A DNA stretch of 64,000 nucleotides from Mesorhizobium sp. WSM3626. GTDB taxonomy: Bacteria; Pseudomonadota; Alphaproteobacteria; Rhizobiales; Rhizobiaceae. Below the pieces are notes generated by a model. That model made no database searches and had not been told where the DNA came from. It saw only the letters and a program-made list of their open reading frames with translations. The translations under genes and the position numbers were made by a program. The first letter of the stretch is position 1, and every line of letters begins with the position of its first letter. The DNA is taken from assembly GCF_000513935.1 (NCBI RefSeq), contig NZ_AZUY01000009.1:1-64000 (forward strand), in the 5' to 3' direction. Positions 20,889 through 31,100 of this stretch are shown piece by piece.

Positions 20889-21073
20889 GATCATGACCCC
20901 TGGTGTCGGTTTTTCCGATAGATCGCATAGCCGAACGCCGGTGCGGTGTCGATCCATTCTGCTATTCGAGCCTTGCGCGTTCCCGACCATGGCCCACTGA
21001 TCCGGCCCGCTGGCCGCGTGACATCGCTTGCTTTCAGGCTCATAAACCCTGCGAATTTTCACAGAGATAGCCG

Positions 21074-22132
21074 ATGCCGACGATCCATGATCTCGATACG
21101 CCGTCGATCCTCATCGACGCCGCACGCGCCGAAGCCAACATCGCCAGAGCGCAAGCCCATGCCGACAAGAACGGACTGAAACTCAGGCCGCACATCAAGA
21201 CGCACAAGCTGCCTTATTGGGCGAAGAAGCAAATGGCGGCTGGCGCCGTCGGCATCACTTGCCAGAAGATCGGCGAGGCCGAGGTGATGGCCGATGCCGG
21301 GCTGACGGATATCTTTCTCCCCTACAACATCCTTGGGCGCGCCAAGCTCGAACGGCTGAAGGCGCTGCATGGCCGCGTGAAGCTGTCGGTGACGGCTGAC
21401 AGCGCGCAGACGCTGGAAGGGCTCGCCGCCACCTTCATCGATGCCGGGCACCCGCTCTCGGTATTGGTCGAATGCGACACCGGCATGGGACGCTGCGGCG
21501 TGCAGACTGCCAATGAAGCGGTTGCGCTGGCGAGGGTGATGGACAAGGCCGGCGGCCTTGCCTTCGGCGGACTGATGACCTATCCGGCCGCCGGCCGGGC
21601 CGTGGAGGCCGAAGCCTGGCTTGCCGACGCCAAACAGGCGCTGGCCGCCTCGGGTCTCGCTTGCGAACGCATCTCCAGCGGCGGCACGCCTGACATGTGG
21701 CGTTCCGCCGATGCCTCCGTCATTACCGAATACCGGCCCGGCACCTATGTCTATCTCGACCGTTACCAGGTCGCCAAAGGCGTCGGCACAATAAACGATT
21801 GCGCGCTGACGGTGCTCGCAACCGTGGTCAGCCATCCGACAGCGACGCGCGCCATTCTCGATGCCGGCAGCAAGGCCTTGTCCAGCGACACGCTGGGGCT
21901 AAAGGATTTCGGAGAGTTGATGGGCGTGCCGGGAGCGCTGGTGACGGGCCTGAGCGAGGAGCACGGTACGGTCACGCTGTCGGGCGATGGCAAGCTGCGC
22001 ATTGGCGAACGCGTGCGGGTGGTGCCGGACCATTGCTGCGTCGTCACCAACCTGTTCAACGAGGTCAATCTGATCGACGGTGAGAAGGTGCTGGAAACGC
22101 TGCCGGTGGCGGCACGCGGATTGATGGGGTGA
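21074..22132 (+). CDS. DSD1-family PLP enzyme (D-threonine aldolase / D-serine dehydratase type)
   Basis: The 352-residue product has the alanine-racemase-like N-terminal barrel with the PLP lysine in RPHIKTHK (Lys42), and the C-terminal D-serine-dehydratase-like domain ending in VVPDHCCVVTNLFNE. There His320 and Cys322 form the metal site typical of this family. Members cleave D-threonine to glycine and acetaldehyde or dehydrate D-serine or 3-hydroxyaspartate. The exact substrate cannot be set from sequence. It is divergent from D-lyxose isomerase and convergent with ccmC, 4 bases apart. Confidence 0.85.
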   Translation: MPTIHDLDTPSILIDAARAEANIARAQAHADKNGLKLRPHIKTHKLPYWAKKQMAAGAVGITCQKIGEAEVMADAGLTDIFLPYNILGRAKLERLKALHGRVKLSVTADSAQTLEGLAATFIDAGHPLSVLVECDTGMGRCGVQTANEAVALARVMDKAGGLAFGGLMTYPAAGRAVEAEAWLADAKQALAASGLACERISSGGTPDMWRSADASVITEYRPGTYVYLDRYQVAKGVGTINDCALTVLATVVSHPTATRAILDAGSKALSSDTLGLKDFGELMGVPGALVTGLSEEHGTVTLSGDGKLRIGERVRVVPDHCCVVTNLFNEVNLIDGEKVLETLPVAARGLMG

Positions 22133-22136
22133 ATTT

Positions 22137-22898
22137 CTAGGCCGGACGCTCCGCCTGCCGCGCCGCCACCCGCCGCATGGCAATGACGCGGCGGCGCCGG
22201 ATTTCGGTGCGCATGGCCATCAGATGCAGCGTGAAGAAGAGCGCGGTGAAGCCGACGGCCATCACCAGCAGCGGCCAGAGCAGGCTGGGATCGATGGTCG
22301 GACCGCCGAGCCTGAACACGGAAGCCGGCTGGTGCAGCGTGTTCCACCAGTCGACCGAGAATTTGATGATCGGGATGTTGATGAAGCCGACCAGCGTGAT
22401 GATGGCGGCGGCCCAGGCGGCACGGCTGGCATCATCCAGCGCACGGGTCAGCGCGATGATGCCGAGATACATCAGGAACAGCACGAAGACCGAGGTCAGC
22501 CTTGCGTCCCAGACCCACCAGGTGCCCCACATCGGCTTGCCCCAGATCGAGCCCGTGATCAGCGCCAGCGCGGTGAAGACGGCACCGATGGGGGCCGCTG
22601 ATTTGAGCGCGACATCGGCTAGCGGATGGCGCCAGACCAGCGTGCCGAGGGCAGACAGCGCCATCAGCGTGTAGCACATCATGGCGAGCCAGGCGAAAGG
22701 CACATGGATGTACATGATGCGAACGGTGATGCCTTGCTGGAAATCCTCGGGCGCGGTGAAGCTCATATAGAGGCCGACGGCGAGGACGAGCGCGGCGAGC
22801 GCCGCCAACCACGGTACAAGCTTGTCGGCCATCCCGACGAACCGCGTCGGATTGGCAAGATCGGCCCAGCCGCCCAGGCGTGAGGTGGTGTCACTCAT
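22137..22898 (-). CDS. ccmC: Heme exporter protein C
   Basis: CcmC loads heme onto CcmE at the periplasmic face during cytochrome c maturation. The 253-residue product has six helices, the tryptophan-rich WWD motif WGTWWVWDARLTS (125-137) and the two flanking heme-ligand histidines, His65 (MYIHVPFAW) and His189 (WWNTLHQPAS). The usual partners ccmA, ccmB and ccmD are not next to it: ndvA lies upstream and a convergent PLP enzyme 4 bases downstream, leaving no room for ccmD. Either the ccm genes are dispersed in this genome or this is an extra copy. Confidence 0.92.
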   Translation of the reverse strand: MSDTTSRLGGWADLANPTRFVGMADKLVPWLAALAALVLAVGLYMSFTAPEDFQQGITVRIMYIHVPFAWLAMMCYTLMALSALGTLVWRHPLADVALKSAAPIGAVFTALALITGSIWGKPMWGTWWVWDARLTSVFVLFLMYLGIIALTRALDDASRAAWAAAIITLVGFINIPIIKFSVDWWNTLHQPASVFRLGGPTIDPSLLWPLLVMAVGFTALFFTLHLMAMRTEIRRRRVIAMRRVAARQAERPA

Positions 22899-22964
22899 GC
22901 GACTTTACATAGACCGCCGATGCGTTTGGGGCAATCGAGCGGTGGTGTCGCAGGCGTAGAAGCG

Positions 22965-22994
22965 TCTTCCTTCCCTCTTGTGGGGGAAGGAAGA
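22965..22994. terminator. Hairpin downstream of ndvA
   Basis: TCTTCCTTCCC and GGGAAGGAAGA form a perfect 11-bp stem with an 8-base loop. It begins 6 bases after the ndvA stop and precedes the ccmC start on the same strand, so it probably separates their transcripts. It lacks a T run, like the other rhizobial hairpins here. Confidence 0.6.
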
Positions 22995-23000
22995 ACCGGC

Positions 23001-24773
23001 TCAGGCGGCCTCACCCTGTACGGAGCGGCTGAGGCGGCGGACTTCCTCGTCATTGAGCAGGCCGCCGGCGCGCAGCAGGCTGGCGAAGCGGCCGTTGCGC
23101 AGCGACAGTTCGGCGAAGCCACCCATCTCGACCACCTTGCCCTTGTCCATGAACACGACCAGATCGGCGTCGCGGACGGTGGTCAGGCGGTGGGCGATGA
23201 TGAAGGTGGTGCGGTCGCGACGCAATTCGTCGATCGCTTCCTTGACGCGATCCTCGGTCTCGACGTCGAGTGCGCTGGTCGCCTCGTCGAGCACCAGGAT
23301 CGGAGCATCCTTCAGCACGGCACGGGCGATGGCGATCCGCTGGCGCTCGCCGCCAGACAACTGGCCGCCACGTTCGCCGACCACCGTGTCGTAGCCGTTG
23401 CTCTTGGCCAGGATGAAATCCTGCGCCGCGGCCGCGGAGGCGGCGGCATGGATTTCTTCGTTGGTCGCGTCGGCACGGCCGACCCGGATGTTGTCCTCGA
23501 TCGAGCGGTTGAGAAGCCCGGCATCCTGGAACACGGTGGCGATCGAATGGCGCAGCGACTTGCGGGTCACCGTGCGGGTATCGATGCCGTCGATCAGGAT
23601 ACGGCCGCTGGACGGCGAGAAGACGCGCTGCAGCAAATTGATGAGCGTGGTCTTGCCCGCACCCGTCGGCCCGACAATGGCGACGGTCTGGCCTGCCTGG
23701 ACCTCGAAGGACACATCGCTGACGCCCTGGCCCGAATTGGCGAACTCGAAGCTGACATCCTCGAAACGGACATGGCCGGTGACGTTGGCAAGGTCGCGCA
23801 GGCCATCCGGCTCGGCGGTATCGGCGGCCGAGTCCTCGAGCTTATAGAAATCCTCAAGCTTGGCGCGGGCTTCCGAAATCTGAGTGGTGAAGGCCGACAT
23901 CTGGTCGAGACGGGCGATCAGCATCCCGGCAAAGCCGGTGAAGGCCACGACATCGCCGACGCGGAGCTGGCCACGGGTGACGAGATACGCGCCGATTGAC
24001 AGCACGATCATCATCGAAATGGTCGAGGACAGGCGGTTCAGCGCATTGGCAATCGCCCACCAGTCGAGCACAGGATTCTGCGCGTCGAGCAGGCCCTTGA
24101 CGTAACGCTTCAACGCCGCGGTCTCATGGCCGATGCGGTTGTAGCTCTGCAGCACGGCGACATTGCTGACGCTGTCGGTCACATGGGCAAACACGGTATG
24201 ATAGTGACGCTCGACGGCGGTCTGCCCTGCCTTGGTGCGGCGCATGACGATACGGCCGATGCCCACGTAAAGGACGCCAAGGCCAAGCAGCACAATGGAC
24301 ATGCGGACGTCCATCGCAAGCGCGGTCGGGACCAGCAGCACCAGCGCGATGGCCGTCGAAAGATGCACGCGCATGAATTCGAGCCACAAGCTGAAAAGGG
24401 TTTCAACGGCGCGCAGCAGCGTGTGCAGCGAATTGGAAGTGCCGCGCTGGTGATGCCAGGCGAGCGGCATGGTGATTACGCGCTCGAAGGACTGGCACAA
24501 CACTTCCGAACGACGGGCATGGGCGAAGCGATCGGCGCCACGCGCCACCAGCACGAAGGCCATGACATTGAAGAGACCGAGAGCTGCCCAGACCGCGAGC
24601 GTCGAAAACACCGGACCTTTTTCGGAAATAGCGCCGATCACCCGGCCTAAAAGGATCGGCTCAAGGATCGCGATGGCTGCAAGCGCGACGTTGGCCGCAC
24701 AGATCAGCGCGACGCGCTTCTTGTCGGCAGCCAGATATCCCAGCGCTCTCCAATAGATCTGCAGAAGTGACAC
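23001..24773 (-). CDS. ndvA: Cyclic beta-1,2-glucan ABC exporter
   Basis: NdvA (ChvA in Agrobacterium) is a homodimeric ABC exporter that moves cyclic beta-1,2-glucan from cytoplasm to periplasm, needed for hypo-osmotic adaptation and nodule or tumour formation. The 590-residue product has an N-terminal membrane domain (about 1-310) and a full nucleotide-binding domain: Walker A GPTGAGKTT (about 370), LSGGERQRIAIARA, Walker B ILVLDEATSALD and the H-loop IIAHRLTT. The start MSLLQIYWRALGYLAADKKR matches the family N-terminus. Its partner synthase ndvB lies just upstream on the same strand, which makes the assignment firm. The 371-base gap between them suggests a separate promoter. Confidence 0.95.
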   Translation of the reverse strand: MSLLQIYWRALGYLAADKKRVALICAANVALAAIAILEPILLGRVIGAISEKGPVFSTLAVWAALGLFNVMAFVLVARGADRFAHARRSEVLCQSFERVITMPLAWHHQRGTSNSLHTLLRAVETLFSLWLEFMRVHLSTAIALVLLVPTALAMDVRMSIVLLGLGVLYVGIGRIVMRRTKAGQTAVERHYHTVFAHVTDSVSNVAVLQSYNRIGHETAALKRYVKGLLDAQNPVLDWWAIANALNRLSSTISMMIVLSIGAYLVTRGQLRVGDVVAFTGFAGMLIARLDQMSAFTTQISEARAKLEDFYKLEDSAADTAEPDGLRDLANVTGHVRFEDVSFEFANSGQGVSDVSFEVQAGQTVAIVGPTGAGKTTLINLLQRVFSPSSGRILIDGIDTRTVTRKSLRHSIATVFQDAGLLNRSIEDNIRVGRADATNEEIHAAASAAAAQDFILAKSNGYDTVVGERGGQLSGGERQRIAIARAVLKDAPILVLDEATSALDVETEDRVKEAIDELRRDRTTFIIAHRLTTVRDADLVVFMDKGKVVEMGGFAELSLRNGRFASLLRAGGLLNDEEVRRLSRSVQGEAA

Positions 24774-25144
24774 TTTAGCTACTCCGCCAACTTTCTATTG
24801 TGCCCAATACCAATATTGTGCACTGCACCATTTCGTAACACCTAACGGTTGATGCGTCGCAAAACAATGCCCGTCTATCGCTTCCGTTCCCGTTTAGCGA
24901 ACAAAAGATGACGACGATACGAAATCTGACGTGATCACCTAACGGTTTGAGATAAAAGGTGAAATGTCAGCCTTGCGGCAAAATCGTGGCAGTAGCGGAG
25001 CGCTGCCACATTTTTAATCACCGCGAGCTTGCACGGTCGGTTTCACGCGTCTTTGGCGGACGCCCCACAGATCGCGCGCAAGTAAACAGGACGCGGCGGC
25101 GCGCGTCCGGAGGACGCGCGCGCTTCTGACATAACCTGCTGATT
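24774..25144. other. ndvB-ndvA intergenic region
   Basis: This 371-base gap contains the strong GC hairpin listed separately near the ndvB stop and a more AT-rich part (about 24780-24990) directly upstream of ndvA. The latter probably holds an ndvA promoter and leader. No small gene was found. Confidence 0.5.
25099..25121. terminator. Perfect GC-rich hairpin between ndvB and ndvA
   Basis: GCGCGCGTCC and GGACGCGCGC form a perfect 10-bp stem around the 3-base loop GGA, starting 24 bases beyond the ndvB stop. On the minus strand no run of T follows at once. It may stop or attenuate ndvB transcripts before ndvA, or protect the ndvB mRNA 3' end. Confidence 0.5.
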
Positions 25145-28100
25145 TTACGCTGGTATCTTGACCACGACCTCGGTCTGGCCGCCGGCTTTGGGTTCAAAGG
25201 ACGCCGCTTTTGTCTTCGATCCGTTGACTTCGAGCGAGATCGTCTTGGCCTTTTTGTCGCGAACGACCTGGACCTTGATGTCGGCGCCCAGCATCTTGAG
25301 CGAAGCCTGGTAGCCATCCCAGTGGCTGGGCAGCTTCGGCCGGAATGTGATCTGCTTGCCGCGCCGTTCGATGCCCAGGATGCCTTCGACCGCCGCCCGG
25401 TAGAGCCAGCCCGCCGAGCCGGTGTACCAAGTCCAGCCGCCGCGCCCACCCTTGTCGTCCCCGGCATAGATATCGGCCGCCACTACATAGGGTTCGACGC
25501 GGTAGTGCTCGGTCGACGCCTCGTCGAACGCGTGGTTGACCGGGTTCAGCATCGAGAAGCAGCGATAGGCTTCATCGGTCTGCCCCATCTGGGCGAGCGC
25601 AATGACGAACCAGGTGGCGGCATGGGTGTACTGGCCGCCATTCTCGCGCACGCCAGGCGGATAGCTCTTGATGTAGCCGGGATCCTTCTGCGTCTTCGAG
25701 AAGGGTGGAGTGAACAGTTTGACGATCTTGAGATGATCGTCGACGAGCAGCTTCGTCGCCTGCTGCATAGCCGTGGTCGACCGCGCCGGGTCGCCCTCGC
25801 CCGAAAGCACGCTCCAGGACTGGGCGATGGAGTCGATCTTGCACTCTTGCGATGTACGCGACCCCAAAGGCGTGCCGTCATCGAAACTGCCGCGCCGGTA
25901 CCATTCGCCATCCCATGCCGTGCTTTCGAGCGCTCGCTTCAGCGCGTCGGCATGCTTTGTCCAGGCCTGTGCGCGCTTGGTGTCGCCCTCGGTCCTGGCG
26001 ACCGCGGCGAAGTCGCCCAGCGTCTTCAGCAGGAACCAGCCCAGCCACACGCTCTCACCCTTGCCGTGCTCGCCGACGCGGTTCATGCCGTCGTTCCAGT
26101 CGCCGCCGAGAATCAACGGCAGGCCGGCTGGACTGCTGCGCTTGATGGCGAGGTCGAGCGCACGCGCGCAGTGGTCGTACAGCGACACCGTCTTCTTCGA
26201 GATTTCCGGGGTGAAAAAGGCGTCGTGCTCGCCTTCGCCCAGCACCTGTCCGTCGAGGAAAGGCAGTTGCTCCTTCAGGATGGTGGCGTCGCCGGTCACC
26301 AAGAGATAGCGGGCCGTGGCGTGGGCGAGCCACACCACGTCGTCGGAGATCAGGGTACGCACGCCGGCGCCGGTGCGCGGCAACCACCAATGCTGCACGT
26401 CGCCTTCCGGGAACTGCCGCCGCGCGGCATTGAGGATCTGGTCGCGCGCCAGCGTGGGATCATGCGCCAGCAAGGCGAGTGTGTCCTGCAACTGGTCGCG
26501 GAAGCCGAAGGCGCCGCTTGCCTGATAGAAAGCCGAGCGGGCGCGGATGCGGCAGGCAAGGCTCTGATAAGGCAGCCAGTGATTGACCATGGCATCGAGC
26601 GCCTTGTCGGGCGTCTCGACCTGGATGGTGTCGAGGAAGGCGCGCCATTCGCGCTCATTGTCGGCCAGGCGCTGGTCGAAATCCTTGCCCCGGTGCTTCT
26701 GCACCAGCGCGCTCGCCTGCGCCGAAGACTCGGCATCGCCAAGCAGCCAGATGAGCGTGACGTCGCCGCCAGCCTGAATCTCGATGTCGCGGGCGATCGC
26801 CGCGCAAGGATCATCTCCGGCCTCGACGCGGCCTGAGAGAGCCGCGCCGCTCAGCACCGCCTGCGGCAACTCGCTGGACCCGTGCCGGCCGAGGAACTCG
26901 GCCCGGTCTGATGTCACCGAGTGGACGCCGGTGTCGGCGGCGAGGAAGGCCACCCGCTCGCTGAAATCGAGCCCGTAGGGATTTTGCGCCAGCAGCGCGC
27001 CGGTGGCACCGTCGCGGGACGGCACTATAGTTGCCGCGGTGCGCGACCGATGCCCGCCAAGCACCCATTCGGCATAGGCGTAAACGCGCAGCCGGGCCGG
27101 TACCGGGCCGGAATTCTGGATGCGCAGCCGCGTGATCTTCACCGGATCGATGGGATCGACGACATGGGTCAGGTCCATCGACAACGGTCCGCGCTTCGAG
27201 CGGAAGGTCGAGAAGCCCTGGCCATGCCAGGCTTCGTAGGTCATCGAGGGATCGCGCACCACCGCGGCGATCGGCGAGAATGCCTTGCCGCTGGCTTGAT
27301 CATAGATATAGACCCCCTCGCCCGGCCGGTTGGAAACCGGGTCGTTCGACCATGGCGTCAACTGGTAGTCGCGGCTGTTGCGGCTCCAGGTGAAGGCAGC
27401 ACCTTCGGCCGAGGTGTGGAAGCCGAACGAGGCGTTGGAGACGACGTTGATCCAGGGTTGCGGCGTGGTACGCCCGCCAGTCAGGCGCACCACATAGTGC
27501 CGCCCGTCGCCGTCGAAGCCGCCAAAACCGTTCCACTGGCTAAGGCCGGAGCCATCGGCACTGACATCGGCCCCCGCCTGCGAGGCAAATGCATGCATCT
27601 GCGGTGCGGGCGCCGGAATTTCGCGCGGGCTTGGCAACCCTGCCGGCTGCAGGCCATCGCGCGCCTGCAGTGCGGCCGCCTCGGCCCGTTCGATCTGGTC
27701 GAAAATGGTGCCATTGCGCGTATGCAGCACAACCCGGGCGACGGCGAGCAGCGTCTTATAGGTGGTTTCCTCCATCAGGTCGCGGCGCACCGCGAAAATG
27801 TGCTGGCGGGGTCCGAGTTCCTTGCCACGCAAGCGGCTGTTTTCGCAAAGCGTTTCGACCGCGCGCTGCAGATCCTGGACATAGGAGGAAGCCTGCTCGT
27901 TGACGACGACGAAGTCGATCATCATGCCGCGGGTGCGCATATATTCCTGGAAGCGCAATGCCTGGGCAACGATCTCCAGATCGGCAACGTCGCCGATCCT
28001 GACCAGGAAGATCGGGTAATCGCCCGAAATGCTTGTCGGCCACAGGCTCGACTGCTTGCCCAATCCGGAAGCAACGGACTCGGCCGGCAGCCGCAGGAAC

Positions 28101-31100
28101 GGGTCGGGATAGATCAGATAGCGCGCCAGTTTCTGCACATTGGCCGCATCGGTCAGGCTGAGGCCCATATGGCGGGTCTGCACCTGGCTGCGCGTCCAGG
28201 CAAGCATGGCCTGGCGAGCAAAGCTCTCCTGATGGTCGAGCCGGCTTATGGCCTCTTCCAGTTCGGCGCGGTTGGCCCCGACGACTGTCCAGAAGGTCAG
28301 CGATACCTTCTTGTTGGCGGGCACGCGCACCTGCCGGCGCAGCGAGGCGACGGGATCGAGCGTGAAGCCGGAATGGCCGCCCAGCCTGGCGCCTGGATCG
28401 AAAGCGGCGGCATCGACGATGGTGCGGCCACGGCCGATGAAGGCGCGCCTGTCGGTCTCGGCTTCGGCATCACGCGCCGGTCCCGACGGATCGGTGACGA
28501 AATGCACCAGGGTGACATCGGGCTCGCTGGTTTCGCGCTTGCGGCGCGTGGCGAAGATCGCGCCATTGTTGGCGGCGATCTCGGTTTCCACGAACATCTT
28601 CGAGAAAGCAGGATGCGCGTTGTCGGAAGCCTCCGAGCCCAGCACCAGCTCGGCAAAGGACGTCACTTCGATGTGACGGTCTGACGTGCTCTCATTGTAG
28701 AGCGTGATCCGGCGGCCCTCGCCATTGCCCTCGGAAACGACGATGCATTCCACCTCGGAGCGCAGCGTGCCGGCGGTTTTGACAAAGCTCGCCTTGTCGT
28801 CGGAAAACAAGGTTTGCGTCTTTTCCTCGACGGCGCGTCTGGGCTCCGATGTCGCCGACCACCAGTCGCCGGTGGCGGCGTCGCGCAGGAAGATGTAGGA
28901 GCCAAGCCGGTCCTCGACGGGGTCGGGCTGCCAGCGGGTGACGGAAAGATCGCCCCAGCGGCTGTAGCCGGAGCCGGTCGCGGTCACCATCACCGAATAG
29001 CGGCCGTTCGACATCACATTGGTCGAACGCAGCGCCCGCACGGGATCGAGCACGATGCGGGTATCGGGGCTCTCGGTTTCGGTCTCGTCCTTGGAGCGCT
29101 CGTCGGCCTCGGTGCGGACGGTGGCGGTCGGAATATCGCGCGGCGCCCTCTCCTGCAGCAGCAGTTCGGCCGATTCAATGACCGGATCGCTGTGGAAGCG
29201 ATCGCGCAGGCGACCTTCGAAGATGGCGTCGGCGACGGCGGCGATCGACATGCCCGAATGGTGGGCATAGTAGTTCAGCACGACCGCTTGGTTGGTGCCT
29301 TCCGGCACGCGCTGCGGCGTGAAGTCGACCGCATCATAATAGCCATGACGGCCAAGCGCGCCGATCTCGCGCAGCCGGGCCAGATTCTGCACCGCTTCGC
29401 GCGGGTTGAACTGCGCCGCCATGATAGTCGCGTAAGGCGCGATTACCGTATTCTGGCCAAGGCCGCGCTTGAGCCCAAGCCCCGGCACGCCGAAATTGGT
29501 GTACTGATAGGTCAATTCGCGGTCGCGGGCGTTGTAGGCCGCTTCCGAGATGCCCCACGGCACGTTCTTCTGGCGACCGTACTGCATCTGGCGCTTGATG
29601 ATCAGCTTGCTGGTCTGGTTGAGGATGGAGCCTTGCGGCTCCTTCATCACCAGCGGCGGCATCAGGTACTCGAACATCGAGCCGGACCACGACATCAGCG
29701 CGCCCTGGAAGCCGATCTCGACGATGGGGCGGCCGAGCCTGAACCAGTGTTCGGTTGGCAGATCGCCCTTGGCGATGGCAAACAGGCTGGTCAGCCGCGC
29801 CTCGGAAGCCAGAAGATCGTAGCAGCTTTCGTCGAGCTGATGTTCCTCGACCCGGTAGCCGATCGACAAAAGCTTGCGCTCCGGCCGCATCAGGAAGGCG
29901 AATTCCATCTCGAAGGCGAAACGACGGGTGCGCTCGCGCAAGGTGAGCAGCTTGGCACGCAGAGCCTCGACAGCGTTTTCGTCGCTGTGGGCGTCGTGGA
30001 CGTGCGCCTCGCAGGTGGCTTCGAGCCTTGCCGCCCAGTCGACGATGACGTCACTCTGCGGTGATGCGGCCTCGGTGTGAATGGCGGTGGCGAGCTTGCG
30101 GATTTCGCCGGCCAGCACCGCCAGGTTGATGGTGCGGATCGACGCCATTTCCGGCTGGGCCTTGATCGTGTCGACGGCGCGCCGCATGCCGTCGAGGCGA
30201 TCGACAAGCCGTTGGCGCAACGGGCGCAACTGACGGCGGTCGTCGGGCAGTTCATCGAGGCTTTCGCTCAGGATGGTCACCGTGTCGAGAATGCCTTCGA
30301 AATCGCCCTGCAGGTGGACGGAAGGCGCTTCCGCCCATTCGGCGCAGGCCGCCGCCACCGCCACCAGGTGACCGGCGAGATTGCCGCTGTCGACAGCCGA
30401 GATATAGAGCGGATAGAGCGGCTTGAGCGTCGTGGTGTCGTACCAGTTGAAGAGATGGCCGCGGCTGCGCGGCATGCTCTCGATGGTCGTCATGGTTGCA
30501 TCGATGCGGGTGATGGCATCGGAAAGGCTGATCCAGCCGAAATCGCGCGCCGAAACGACCGAGAGCAGGTAGACGCCGATATTGGTCGGCGAGGTGCGCG
30601 GCGCCACGACGGGCGCCGGGCTCTCCTGGAAATTATCCGGCGGCAGATTGTGATGTTCTGCCGTGACGAAGGTTTCGAAATAGTGCCAGGTGCGCCGCGC
30701 CACGGTGCGCAGCGTATGGATGTCGGCTTGCGATATGCGCAGCCGGTCCTCGGTTTCGGCGGAGCGGCTGATCCAGCTGGCGATCGCCGGCGAACCGATC
30801 CAGAACAAGGCAAAGAAGAAGGCGACGAAGGCACCGGTGGAGTCGGCGAGCACCGGAATGGCGAGGCCGACAAAGCCGATGATCACGGCGCCATACATCA
30901 TGCCGTAATAGGAGCCGACATCGTTGTCGCCCGCCTTGTGCGCCTGCGAGGCGGTGCGCCATTCCAGGAGGTTCTGCCGGCTGACGAACAGCCGGTAGAG
31001 CGTGCGCACAATGGCATCGCCCATCATCCAGGCGTTATGTGCCATCAGCACGATCTTCAGCGCCACCATGGCGGTGCCGAAGGCGACGTCGCGCGCCAGC

